From contig CM049310.1 in assembly GCA_026874595.1 (NCBI GenBank), positions 33,605,558 through 33,669,557 of the forward strand: a stretch of DNA of 64,000 bases, given 5' to 3'. A model generated the notes under the pieces. The model was not told where the DNA came from. It saw nothing but the letters and a program-made list of their open reading frames with translations, and made no database searches. This DNA comes from Sipunculus nudus. Lineage: Eukaryota; Annelida; Sipuncula; Golfingiida; Sipunculidae. Shown piece by piece: positions 15,201 to 30,200 of this stretch (positions are counted from its first letter, which is position 1; each line of letters opens with the position of its first letter). A program made the translations under genes and the position numbers.

Positions 15201-18200
15201 AGGCTGTGAACAGACATGTATCAACAAACCCCACTCTGATCCGCCCTGCAGTAATGAGAACAAGGAGGCTGTGAACAGACATGTATCAACAAACCCCACT
15301 CTGATCCACCCTGCAGTAATGAGAATAAGGAGGCTGTGAACAGACATGTATCAACAAACCCCACTCTGATCGGCCCTGCAGTAATGAGAATAGGGAGGCT
15401 GTGAACAGACATGTATCAACAAACCCCACTCTGATCCGCCCCGGTGTAATGAGAATAGGAGGCTGTGAACAGACATGTATCAACAAACCCCACTCTGATC
15501 CACCCTGCAGTAATGAGAATAAGGAGGCTGTGAACAGACATGTATCAACAAACCCCACTCTGATCGGCCCTGCAGTAATGAGAATAGGGAGGCTGTGAAC
15601 AGACATGTATCAACAAACCCCACTCTGATCCGCCCCGGTGTAATGAGAATAGGAGGCTGTGAACAGACATGTATCAACAAACCCCACTCTGATCCACCCT
15701 GCAGTAATGAGAATAAGGAGGCTGTGAACAGACATGTATCAACAAACCCCACTCTGATCCGCCCTGCAGTAATGAGAATAAGGAGGCTGTGAACAGACAT
15801 GTATCAACAAACCCCACTCTGATCTGCCCTGCAGTAATGAGAATAAGGAGGCTGTGAACAGACATGTATCAACAAACCCCACTCTGATCCGCCTGCAGTA
15901 ATGAGAATAAGGAGGCTGTGAACAGACATGTATCAACAAACCCCACTCTGATCTACTCTGCAGTAATGAGAATAAGGAGGCTGTGAACAGACATTTATCA
16001 ACAAACCCCATACTGATCTGCTCTGCAGTAATGAGAATAAGGAGGCTGTGAACACACGTATCAACAAACCCCACACTGATCTGCCCTGCAGTAATGAGAA
16101 TAAGGAGGTGGTATAGACATTTATAAAAAAAAACTCTACTCTGATCCGCCCTGTAATCAGTAGATATGCATATTTATAAAACTCCCAATCTTTTACTTAC
16201 TGGCAAAAAGGGAAGCTTAATTTCCAGGATGCCTACACACCCTGCATCTGTAAACAGTGTACAAGTGACCAAAACAACTAATGACATGCAAAGTGCCACT
16301 TCTTCCACTAAGTTAGCTATAAACTGAAGATCAATTATATTTAGGTAAACCTCAATAAACCTCATATGTATTGTATTAAAAATAGTGATACATTAATACC
16401 ATACAATCATGTACTGCTAAAGAACTACTATCCCTAAAGAGCATAAATGTAAAATACACCTATCTCACTTAAACAACCACTTTCATAGCCCCAGACGGTC
16501 ATAATGGTGATGTTTATTTCAATACAGTTGAGCCCACTTTGTGTCATATCGGTTAATAGAAAATCCTGTTTATGGTCACATTAATCTGAAATCACAAACC
16601 ATTTCCTATAAAAACATAGGTAAATCTGACCGTTTAATGTCATGGAATATTGTCATAATCCTGTTTATTGTCATGCTTGAAACCCTTGGCAGTGATACCA
16701 GTTCGCAGTTATTATCACATCAGACACCAACACGGCGATCAACGAGGCCAAGAGCCTGTAATCGGTCAGGCGTATCGAATGATCACATCTCCCACCTGTG
16801 TGCGGCTGGCAGTGATGCATGCAGGTCACTCCCTGTCAATTAACTAATTAACGTCTAAAGATACCACAGTAATCCAGTTCACTGAGTTTCTTCTAACGTT
16901 AACAAGGGCGATGTTTGCCATCACATGTCATACATAATGAACTCCCAGCCTTTGCAAGGCCGTGGTTTACACCTCGGTGACGTTTCGCCGAAATGATATG
17001 AAGCACTAGATCTAAACGTTGCTTACGACTGGAAATCCCCTTTAAGGGTCCATGAAAAGCTGGAGGTTTTGTGAGCCCTGGAGGAGATACCCGGTCCAAA
17101 ACCTCAATCGCGGCGAAACTTCAGAAAGTTGACAATGGCATGACGATGCCCGCTCCCTAACAGTCCTATCATTAAGACGATCATGGAAGTTTGAGATATT
17201 AATAAGATATCAGGAAAATAAGGCGCAATAGTCGGGGAAATAATTATTTAGTAAAATAATTTGCCTAGGCATAACGTTATAACTGTGCCGCATATTTCCA
17301 GACATGTGACCTCATGACCCAGACGCTACGTCTCTTTCTGTTGGCAAGTTGGATTTTTGTCAGTTATTGCGGCATGCAGCACAAAACTGACAGGAAATAA
17401 ATTGTCAGGTGCGCATAAACATAATTTTATATGCCACTGTGCAATAAAAATATTCATAAACGGTTCTGTTTTCTTTTTGTCGACTATTTATTAAATATCA
17501 TTTGAGACATAACGCTCCTTCAATGACTCAAAAGGACATGGATGTTGAAGCCCACATAATGTAACATCCCGGTTATTATCATAATTTATGCATGCACCAA
17601 CACATGACAATAAGCGGGCTTGACTGTACATATCTATATGCTAATGATTAGCACAAAACTAGATTTGAATTTACCATGGCCAGGTTCATGAAGTGCCTAG
17701 TATGTAAAAGGTCGGAGATGTGAATGCTGAGCCAGGCAACACAGGCTTCCCTGAGCTGTCCTGCAAAATCTCTGATCTTCTGAGCCCAGTGGACACTGGT
17801 CAAGCCATTCAGTAGATGTTCAATGTCCACCACCATGTTAAACACTGTAGAAGTGCCCTGAAATAGTCAAATTTAGGGATAACTAAGTCTTTTTGGATTA
17901 ACCAGCTGTATCAGATGGAGAGATATAAGGCTCATGGCTCCAAAATGAAGCATTAACATAAAACATGTACATTTTCATAAACTGTTATAGCAGAGAGTAT
18001 CTTGAGAAGAAAATTTTATCATCTGTATTGCAATATTGATACTATTATTCTGCTGAGATGATTTAAGCAAATTTAATGTGACTGACAACTCCAGTCTTTA
18101 TATCCTTCAAAGTTCTATTGCTCAAGCACACCTATCTTACAGAAAGACAATGTTAACTAAGTAAGTTTTACAGATTGTTTTATCTTACAAATATCAATTT

Positions 18201-21200
18201 TATTTTACTAATAATCAATCACACTACATTTTCCAATAATCAATAGGATATTTCTCCTTTACAGCAAGCCCAACTTGCCTTTCCATGTATACATATAATT
18301 AATTCACTTAAATATGTCTAACTTAAGATAGAGTACTTTGAGATTTAGCAACAATCAAAAACTTAGCTTGTAAAAATGACCAATGATAGCATTACATTAC
18401 ATAATTTGGATATATTCAATCATGCAAATTAAACAATGAAAACTAAATAAACATATACTATTTCATCTTTTGCTGCCTGTAAACATTTGGACAGTATTTC
18501 ATCTGGAAGCAGGGCGAATGCCTTGGTTGATGCAACTCGACTCAAGTTCCTAATTGTCCAACTGAGCGCCCTTTGCAGAAGTTCCGTCAAACCATATGAG
18601 TACATCAATGGTATCATCTCCATCACACTACTGGCACAATCCTGGCATGGCTAAAATAAACATAAGTCACAAGTTATTTATTTTACATACCTATCTGGAC
18701 TAGGGTATATACCAGATTAGCAGTTACTAGAGTATTTTTTTTTTAATTTTATGGTGAAGTATAATATTTCAGGGATATTGGATTTTCTGTTTTGTGGTAC
18801 TTTTCCCTCTGGAATCAAATGTATTTCTTCTTGTGATGCATGGATGTGCTAACTTGTATTCAACTAAACCAGCCCATATGTGTTTGTGGCCTTCGCAAAT
18901 GACAGGTCATGTAGGGCCACAAAAATAATTTATGAGGTATCACTGATTGCTGGAGAATCTTTCGCCTTTACCCTGGTAAATTAAACTTCAAGGGGACATC
19001 AACGCATTATATGGGCTGATGGTACCTTTATTTAGACTTTATACAATACAATCAACTAAACCTCTAATTAAGACTCCTACATTGATGTTCAGATCGCCTG
19101 TCCTCCCTGCTGATAATAATATATGCACAATTGTGCCTGTCTATTGCCAAAAACTTGCCATATGAAATGATTACAGAACAAGTGGGCCATGAGAAACTTT
19201 GCACCGATACACTGGCCAATAAAATTTCAATGGGACATCAAAAGGTTATGTAAGACTACCGTACTCTTTGTGATAAAACTTTTATTAAGACTTTATACAA
19301 CGACCGTCAATTAACAACAAAACCTTTAAATAAACTATCCCTGTGTCAATGTTCAGACTGCCAGTCCTCCCAAGGCACTGCCAAACCATAATATATGCAT
19401 GTTAGTGCCAGAACCACTTGCTGGCAAAACCTGTTATATTAAATGATAACAGAACTAGCTGGTTCTGAGGTTATGAATTTTGAGCACCATCTATCAATAA
19501 TGTGATGAATGAAGAAGTATCCAAATGCTTAGGAAACTTAACTGCCACATAACATGTGGTATTTGGCTATCTTTTCTTTTATTTTAAAAGAAAAGACTTA
19601 TGTTCCAGGAATATCTAAAAATCATGTTTTACTTATACTGCAGCCCTGCTAAAATTTAGGTACAACATTTAAAGTGTGTAATTTGGTTAGTAACTAGAAT
19701 ACATGTAGTTGACAAGCGACTATCTGTATCCGCCGAAACCAGAGTGGGACGGGCGAAGTGAGGCATGGATTGAATGGCAAGGGGAAATAGGGAGAGGAGT
19801 TTTGCATATCAGCATGGAGGTTTGCAGCAAAAATGTGTAAATACTTGGCACAACCTGCCACAAAATTTAGAAATTTATCCAAGTTGTATACAATTGCAAA
19901 ATTATTGGCAGATAAGTCAAACAACTACCAAGATAGGAGTGATTTTATCCCATGGCAGACAAACAGACAGACACTGTGCAAAAATGGTGCATGCATAAAT
20001 TATGATAATAACCGGGATGTTACATTATGCGGGCTTCAACATCGATGTCCATTAGAGTCCTAGAACTAGAAGAAGCGTTATGTCTCAAATGATATTAAAT
20101 AAATTGCAACAAAAAGGAAACAGAAACATTTATGAATATTTTTATTGCACAACACCGTATCAAATTACGTTTATGCACATCTGACAATTTATTTCCTGTA
20201 AGTTTTGTGCTGCATGCCGCAATAACTGAAAAAAATCTGACTTGCCAACAGAAAGAGATGTAGCATCTGGGTCATGAGGTCAAATGTCTGGAATATGTTG
20301 CACAGTTATAACGTTATGCGTAGGCAACTTATTTTATTTTACTATATAATTATCTCCTCGACTATTGCGCCTTATTTTTCGGATATTTTATTAAAGACTC
20401 TTGATGATCATCTTTATAATAGGACTGTTATTGGAGCGGGCATCATAATGCAATTGTCAACTTTCTGCAGTTTCAACTCGATTGAGGTTTTGTCTGAGTA
20501 TCTCCTCCAGTGCTCACAAAACCTCCAGCTTTTTCGTGGACCCTTAAAGGGGATTTCCAGTCGTAAGCAACGATTAGAGCACGTGCTTCATATATCTCGG
20601 CGAAATGTCACCAAGGTGTAAACCACAGCCATGCAAAGGCCAGGAGTTCATTATGTATGACATGTGATCGCAACCATCGCCCTTTAACATAAGAAGAAAC
20701 GCAATGAACTAGATTACCGTGGTATCTTAAGACATTAATTAGCTAAATAAATCACTGCACTTGCCTGCCGCACACAGGTGGGAGATGTGATCGTTCCATA
20801 CGCCTGACCAAATACAGGCTCTTGGCCTCGTTGATCGCTGTGTTGGCGTCTAATGTGATTTTAACTGCGATCTGGTATCACTGCCAAGGGTTCCAAGAAT
20901 GACAATAAACGGGATTATGACAATATTCCATGAGATTAAACGGTCAGATTTACCATTATTTATATAGGAAATGGTTTGGGATTTAAGATTTATGTGACAA
21001 TAAATGGGATTTTCTATTAACCCATATGACACAAAGTGGGCTGGATGTACATACAAAATTTTAGGCAGATAAGTCAAACCACTGCTTAGATATGAGTGAC
21101 TTTATCCAACAGCAGGCAAACAGAGGGAAGCTGTGCAAAAACAGTTTCAGGTGGCACCACCAATTTTGTGCATGATAAAGAGCTATGTGAGATCTATACA

Positions 21201-24200
21201 CTTGCAAAATTTCAGGAGTATATGTTCAACCAGTCCTGAGATATAAGCCTGAATGTCTGTAGCCTGAACATGAAAGTAGGTGGCACCACCTGCCACAAAA
21301 TCAAGAAAGTTATCCAAGTTGTATACAATTGCAAAATTTTTGGCAGATAAGTCAAACCACTGCAGAAATATGAGTGATTTTATCCCATGGCAGACAAACA
21401 GACGGACACTGTGCAAAAATGTTTTTAAGGTGGCGCCACCAGTTTGCGTATGATAAAGAGCTATGTGAGATCTATACACATGCAAAATATCAGGAGGATA
21501 CGTCAAACCAGTCCTGAGATATAAGCCTGGATGTCTGCAGCCTGAACGTGAAAGTAGGTGGCACTACCTGTCATAAAATCAAGAAAGCTATACAGGATGA
21601 ATACACATACAAAATTTTAGGCAGATAAGTCCATTCACTGCAGAGATTTGAGTGATTTTATCCCAAGGCAGATGAAGAGATAAACGTTGTGCAAAAATGG
21701 TTGCAGGTGGCACCACCATTTTTTGTGTATGTTATAAAGCTATCCAAGGGCTACATTTGTGCAAAATTTTTAGCCTGATTGGTCAAATATTTTTTAAAGA
21801 TATATGGGTTTATGTGTGGAAACTGACACAAAAATGGACCCTTGGCAGAGAGGAATGGTCAGAGGTCAACCAAAAATGAGGGCCAAGCAGAAAACATGTG
21901 ACCCAAACATAATTCTGAATTAAAAAAATTCTGCCCAGTGGTTACAGAGGAATTCTCCGAAAAACCTATGCGGTGGCGGCGGCATTGGACTGAAAACATA
22001 GTATCCACAAACTCTGTTTTGGCCGATACAATAATAGATGCTCAAACATTTCCTGCTTACTCAGCCTGTCTCAAGTTGTGTGGTTCATAATTTACAATGA
22101 TATTTTAACTGATATTTGTAGATAATTTAGAAATGAGATGCCATATCACCCGAGTCTGAGGTCATAGTTAAAGAAAACAAAGGAGAGAGGTTAGCATCAT
22201 GGGACAGCAGTGGCCATGTTTGGAGCATCTTTGCAAGCTGATATATGCTTCATGATATATTTTGCTGGGTGTGAAGCTGACCTTGTGGAAGAAGTGGCAC
22301 TTTTCAGCTTTGATTGTTAACTCAATGATTCCCCTCATTTCAAGCAGACCATACATGTCAGACAGCACTGTCAGCTCAGTCAGGCTGCAGCCAGACACTA
22401 GATCTACAACAGCTCCATAGATATACTGCAGCACCTGGTCTATAGCAGCCGGGCTTACCCTAAAAAAGACACAGACTTAAATATTTTACACTTTACATTT
22501 ATTAGAGAGACAACACATCAGTGAACAACCTTTTTTTAATTCACACTTAATACTTTGAGTGTATCTGAAATTTTATTTAGATTTAAAATATTAAGTTAAG
22601 ATTTTAGTCCCAAAAATGTCATATTCAACGTAAAACTTCTATAATTAGCTAAAAATATATCCCATGACATTTCAGCAGTTATAACAAAACAGCCAGTAAG
22701 CTCCACATTTGCATATCTATTTGTAAAGTATTTATACAATAAATACATAATGAAACATAACTGTCAATAATACATAAAGCAAAAGCATATAATAGATACT
22801 TAAAACATGGACAGATTTTATTGGCACATACTGATGGGTGTAGGATAAAATGAAATGTTTAATGTTACACTTTTTCTTATATTTCTTATTTCCTAATACA
22901 GGTTATACATTATGGGTAAATTTCTCCATGAGCATGCTATTATAAACATCTTAAAGATGTTGCTTACATACAAGGCATACTGACTGATATATATATATAT
23001 GGAATATTGCAATAAACATCACCTTACAGTCATTTAATAGAATATAGATATGGCATACATGATGAATTAAGATAATATAAAAAGGCCTTACAATAATATA
23101 AAAAGGCCCAAAACACTTAACACTACATACTAATGTTCAATGTGGCAATAACCTACCCTTCCAGAGTGATTTCATCTGCAGTGCTCTCACACCACACCCC
23201 TCCCAACATCACACAGAAGTATTCTGATCTGCAGCAAAGCAGAGCCCTAACAAAAGAAAATACACACATGAAAACCTCTAAAATGAACCACTAAAAATAT
23301 ACTATATAATACTGCCACAGGACCCGGGCAGAAAAGAAAACATGGGAAAACCTCCAAAATTAAGCATGGAAAATACATGAGGTAATACTGTCATGCTTGC
23401 TGGGAAGGGGACACTCATAAGTCCAGCATTCAGAAACATTTATAAACATGTTACAACCATGTAATAATCATCTTACATGATTCCAAAGAGTACACTATAT
23501 GTTTGCTGGATGCACCCACATTTTTTATCTATGGTATGACAGCAACTATTTTTTCATATTTGATAGGTGGACAGAGTCTGTGTTATGAAATTTGCTCAGG
23601 GCATATAATAATATGGATGGTGTGTTAACATGATGTATAACTACTACATATTTAACTGTTTCTTTCTGAAAAGCAAACAACATAACAGTCAATAGTTACA
23701 AACTTTGAGAGCTGTTCCAGAAAATCTGCCATGATTGGAATAAACTTGTTTGTTTGACTTGTTTACAACTCATCATCTCATCAGATAGCATGTTTCTATT
23801 TCAAACTTACCTGTGCACCTGAAACTTCTGGTTCTGAACACAGACTGTCAGGTCTGATAGCATGCCTGAGTCCAACATCCGTAGCAGGTCATTTCCTAAA
23901 TCTGAGCCAGCCTTTGTGTTCAGTTGACCGGGGTTGGTCTGATCACTTTCACCAGTTACTACATCTGATGCTTTGTTTACACTTTGTTTATTTTGTGGAT
24001 TGCCTGTATCTTCCTTTGGGTTTACACTGTCTGGTTCTGTAGCCACAGCCACAGAACATGTATCTCCACATGATGTTCCACACTGACAAGTGCCAGAGTA
24101 ATCTATTTTTCCATCTAAGCCTTGACCACTCGTTGATTTACAAGTTTTTTGTTCATTCTTCATGTCTTTGTCACGATGATGACACTTTGTGCAGCAGTTA

Positions 24201-27200
24201 CCACATGCATCTGAATAAGAGTTCATGTTTTCTAAGTTTGCACACATGCTGAGGTTTTCATCATCTGAAGCATCACTAGCCACCTCTGCCTGGGTTGATT
24301 GCGAGATGCTGTTTGATTGATGCTGCGTCTTGCTTTTGATCAACCTCATCAGCTGAGTTGCTGCATCTGAGCTGTCATCTCCTGTGTACAGCTTCCTAAA
24401 ACATGTCCGACACAATCAGACCCTTGTTAACAAAACAGGGATGATAAGTGGTAGAAATGTTGATGCTGATTATCCACCAAGATTTAGCTTTTAGTTACTG
24501 ATAATGTTAGAGCTACTACAATTATAAGCAAAAAAGTCTCCACAAATATTTGTATGTATGTGATAAGAGTATGCAAAACTGTTTCAAATCAATGCATCTA
24601 ACAGCAAAAGAACCATAATTAATAAAGGCTCTGCATTGTCTGATAAAATCAGCTAAAACACTGCATGTTTGAATGCACCTGATTTACCCTGAAATACATC
24701 TTGAAGACTATGTCAGTCTTCTGTAGGGGATGTAAACTATGATAAATATAACAACAGGCTTATTTTTCTGCTTCAGAGCCACTGATAAATGAATCAAATT
24801 TTTGTCAGAATCACCTATAGTCATACCCATCCTTGTTACAGGTATCAATAATCTTAACTATATATTATATATGGCCAGAATCACTGATATCTATATATTG
24901 GTATATTTCCATTAAGCAATATATTTTGATATGTTGACACACTGCAAGAGGCCTAGAACAAACCAATTTTTTTACACTACTACGTGTGACCCAAGTGGGT
25001 ATTTGATAAAAAAACATAACAAAGCACACTTACAGTTGACTGGTCAATTTGATAAAAACTTATTTCATCTAATTGTGGTTTAAACAATAAAAGCCTTATG
25101 GTCTAATTACTTTGGTTAATATTAAAGATGGATAATTAAATATTTGTGATTATCATCTAGAGATGTTATCTTATTTTATCAACTGACGTGCAACTTAATA
25201 CCATTTTAGGCAGATGAACAGTTCAAAATTTTCATGATTTCTTTCAGTTTTCTAAGAATATCAATTCTTTTAAGTAATACCTTACCCAAAAATAACACAA
25301 AAATATGCTATTTAAGTTCATCAACATGAACAAATCTGAAAAAGTATATAAGCAAGCAAAAAGATTACTAGTACTTGTACAACACAAGGGACCCATGGGT
25401 CATGGCACTCAGCTGTTATATATCATAAAAAATATGATTTGGGAAAGAGGCACATGCTTGTCTTGTGTGGTAATAAATATAAGCTTTATTATGAGTTGTT
25501 GGTGTTTAGCTTATGTATGATTTTGATAGTATCTTTGGAGACAGGGAAGAGGATTGATTTCATTTATTTTATTAACAAATGGAGTGCTATTGTCACACAG
25601 ATTTTGACTTGGCCTTATAACTTATAAGCAGCACATATTATAAAAGAGTTTAACTATTTATTAAAATTTAATAACAAATATTGTGCCAATATAATTTTTA
25701 TTAAAAAAAATAATAAGAAAATCATGTGATTTTTTAAAATAAAATATAACTGAAATGATTTTTGAAATAATATTATAGAATATATTCATGAATGCATTCA
25801 TGAATACATTTTGAAAGTATCTGCACCGGTATTCAAATACTTTCATTTTTACCTGAATTCCGATTCTTATGCAATAAAATTTTTTAATGCAGTACATATT
25901 CATATTTGTATTCAAATACATTTGCAAAGCATTCGCACCATGTCTAGTATTTATTCAGTTTTAGCCAAACAAAGATGTTGAGAATCCAGAATATACAAAA
26001 TTCACAAATTTAAATAATGATCATAAGTACCTGGTTTTATGGCTTTTATTTATATTAAAAAAAAATAAATGTAATATATTCACTTTGGACTACTTTCATA
26101 TCAATCTACACACTAGACACAGTAGGAATCTAGATTAATATTATCAACTGCATCTTTGTCTATCATTAATTTCCTTCATATGATCCCTAATGATTAGTAA
26201 TGAATAATATGATTTATTTTTTTATCATTAAAATTTCACTGAAAAATACCATAGGTGACTGCATGGTGTTATTTGGAATAACATTGACATTGATATTCTA
26301 TCCATCCATACAAGATTCTTACATCATCAGTAACTGCAAGTTAATTTTCTGTTACTCATCAACTAACAAATTCCTTTTCTATTAATTTTTCTTTAATTTG
26401 TTATTAAAAAAAATACAAAATTATTAATTTATTGTTTATTGTTATGTTGTTTTTCAAAATAACTACTAGATGAGTTGGGTTGGACACCTGGATCAACTGT
26501 GGCTAGGCATTAGCTGCCTGGCTGCCCCAGTTTATGCTTCGCTCAAGCATGCATAATCTGATGAAAGGTCAACATACAGGTGACTCAAGAGGGGCTGGAT
26601 TAAGCCTGGGTCTGACATGGTCTCATATAAACAATAATAAAAGCTACAATATTTGGCCAATTTCTTTCAGCTTTCTAAACTACAAAGATGAAATCCTTAT
26701 GTGTGCATGATATGAAAATTATATGAACAGTGCTCTCAGGAAACAAACGTGCCATGGTCAAAGTTGGGCAAAATTTAAGGTACTAATTTTATATTTATAC
26801 TAATAACTTATAAAATTTAAAAAATTCAGAACTAATTTTTGGTATTCAATTGAATCTTGATTAAATAATGTTACATCCCTGACAAAAAAAATCTCTAGCT
26901 TCAGCAATCCTCTTGTTAAGGGAGTAAATATATTTCTTGATTTTTTAAAAAGTGCATTATGTTTGGGCCCATAACTTAAAACAATTACGCATTACTGACA
27001 TCATTTCTGGCATATGCATAGCGAATGTATGGAAAAATATGTATATTATATATGATCAAAGTCAGATTAGTGGTTTTGATATTAGGCAGTCTTACAGTGT
27101 AACAATGGGTTTTTAATGGAAAAATGAAGTTTTTCATTAATATTTCGAAGGAATTAAGTCCTGGCATGGTAGGGGATTTTGAGACATCTAACTGTATGCT

Positions 27201-30200
27201 AAATTTAAGGAACTTAGAGCTGAATCTGGGGAGCTGAGCTCTAGCAAACTACATAACACTAGCTTGATGTAAACTTGATGTGACATGGTGCTTGAAAACT
27301 TGAATAAAATCTACAGTTTTTGATCAACTAGTTTCAAATTTTTGGTGTTAACAGACAAAATGTTAACAAAAACATGCTGTGAAAATTAAATCCACAGTAC
27401 TTACAGGAAAAAAAAACGTGCCATGGTCAAACTTGGGCAAAATTTAAGGTACCAATTTTATATTTTTGCCAATATTTAAAAATATATATAATAAAATTTA
27501 ACAGATTTTGATCTAATTTTTGGTATACAATTAAATTTTGATCAATTAAAGTTGTATTACTGAAAAAAAGTCCCTACCTTTAACACTTTTGGTCATAAGT
27601 GACCAAATATCTTTCCTGATTTTTTTACAAAGTCCATTATGTTTGGGCCCATAACTTTTTTAAATTAAATAATACTGACTTAATTTCTGGCATGTACATA
27701 GGAACTATTTAGAGGAATATTTATGGTTAATATGAAGAAAACCAGATGAGTGGTTTTGATATTAGGCAGTCCTGAAGTGTGAAAATAGATTTCTAATAAA
27801 AAATTGAGGTTTTCCTTAATATCTCGAAGGAACGAAGTCCTACTGACCCAATTTTCGGCATGGTAGGAGATTTTTGGGACATCTAACTGTATGGCAAATT
27901 TCAGATTCGTAGATCCAATGGTGGTGAAACTTGCCAGTCTTACGGACGGACAGACGGACAGACGGATAGACAGACGGACGGACTACGGACAATGGACCAC
28001 GACTATAGCTCAGATGACTTATAGTCAGCTGAGCTAAAAACACATATTGACTTTATACCTGATAATGCTTGCAACTTGTGTCTGAGTACCAGAAACACTG
28101 ATGGATGACTGGCTTTCTGAGATGGTCAAGCTGCTGTCCTGTAGCAGAACTGAGGACCCAGGTACCCTGGCTGCCAGCATGAACCTATGACAGGCTACTC
28201 TGCCATCAGCAGCAACAAACTCCAGATCAGGGGATATCTCCTCATCTATCAGTCTGAGAAAAAACAAAAGATAGAATAAAATAGTAGTACGTGTACATAT
28301 ACTGGTACAATCTCCCTCTAGTCCTGGTGGCTTGTTTGGCTGATTACAGATTCTGATAACTACCAAGGTCTGGTCTTGAGCTTTGCACGGGTAGGCAAAT
28401 GTTCCTGGTCAAGAGTCACATGGAACATCCATAATTTCTTGGTGGACTGCATTTGACAAAAACTAAATTTATGAAACCACAACATTTATTTTTACACAAA
28501 AATACTCTTATTATTTATACAACTTTATTATTTGCCACACAATAAACAGACAGAACTTTTTTTTATATTTTATTTCTGAATAAATAATCAGTAATTAAAA
28601 CTCTTGATCAGATGAATGCAATCACACCATCTTGCACTGGTTTGTATTAACAAGGATTCAGCAGATTTTTAGTTATATCAAAGAGTTAAATTGGGTTTGC
28701 TAGAAGAGACCTAATCTGACCGGGTGCACTGATATATTTCAATAAACTAGTAGATTCAAATACTGTATCATTATCATCTGACCTCTTTTATTGATATACT
28801 GATGATATATGGTTAGCCTATGGAATGTGGCAGGTGATATTTGATAACAGTTTCTCAAAGCCATTTAAAACAATACATAGTTCTAAGCATCAGTAGTCAG
28901 TTTTTAGCTCAGCTGACTTTCAGTCATGCTGGGCTATAGCGATGGGTCTTTGTCTGTCGTCCTTCCGTCTGTCCGTCCGGCCGGCCGTCCGTCCGTTAGC
29001 AGGGCACAAATCGTAACCGTAGGGGCTAGGGCCATGAAATCTATGCAGTCTTAGAGGTTCTAAAAAGATCTCCTTGCAAATCTGAAATTAGGTCACTGCG
29101 ACCTATATTCTCGAAGTTTTGGGGTGTGTTTGCACCCCCCAGAAATAATTCTTTTAGCCAAAATTTTCATCCCAAACCTTACATCTTTCAAATACAGCTC
29201 ACCTACCAACAGGGGAAGAACCATAATTTTTTTTAGGTCACAAGGTCAAAGGTCAAGGTCACAGAACCAACTTCTTTGAAAAGCCTGTGGATGCATTTTA
29301 AGCCAAACCTTTCATCCCAATTCTTTGATCTTTCACATACAGCTTACCTACTAAGTGGGAGAAGAATCCTATAGATGTTGAGGTCACAAGGTCAAAGGTC
29401 AGGGTCACAGGATCCACTTCTTTGAAAAGGTTGTGGACACATTTCAAGCTAGACCTTTCATTCCAAACCTTTCAGCACTGATATCGCTTCTCTGCCAACA
29501 GGGGAAAAGACCTGTTGATTTTGAGGTCAAAGGTCAAGTTCACAGCACCCTCTTCTTGCGTGGAGTCATTTTCAGGCAAACTTTTCTATCTATACTTTCC
29601 ATCTGTCATATATGGCTTACCTACCAATAGGGGAAGAAGCCTATTGATGTTGAGTTCAAAAGGTCATAGGTCAAGGTCACAATATTGTTCTTAATGCTTG
29701 TGAACATATTTCAAGTGAAACTGTTCAACCCAAACCTTCAGTCTTTCACATATGCCACATCTATGCATCACTAAGTGTGATTCAAACTTCATATTTATGG
29801 GTCTTTTTGCATGAAGAAATAACTAATTGATTTTGAGGTCAGCTGGTCAGGAGGTTAAAGGTTGCAGGTCTAAGTTATTCACTTATTGGTTGCCAAGTAA
29901 TTACACCCGGCCAGATGTAATTGGTTAGTAGTTACCCATCATTTAGAAAGAATCCAGTTGATATGTGGGCAAAAGGCTAAGGTCATAGGTCAGGTCAACT
30001 TATTTTGTAGACCATCTCTATTTTTCTTGTATATATAAGCTTGCACTCCAGCTGGTACATCTCACCGTGTGGCTGTAATTGTGAGTGACACTGGTGACAT
30101 ATGACTCCCTTTTGTATCAGGCTATTAAGTGATAAGGCTGAGTGATAAGTACCTCGTTACTGCATAACAAAACACTGTTGTTGGAATACTTCAGCCAGGA

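Noticed and set aside
14865-16074. Many overlapping ORFs of 60-110 codons with repeating SVHSL/ITAGRIRVGF peptides
   Set aside because: They are the three frames of the 65-bp minisatellite; the period is 2 mod 3, so frames rotate and all end in stops. Only the exon 8 part is coding.
15041-16154. CRISPR-like array
   Set aside because: The whole 65-bp unit repeats without unique spacers, in an animal genome intron.
22168-22281. Open frame continuing past BTBD8 exon 5
   Set aside because: A donor at 22282 joins in phase to exon 6 and restores alignment with human BTBD8; the extension has no counterpart.
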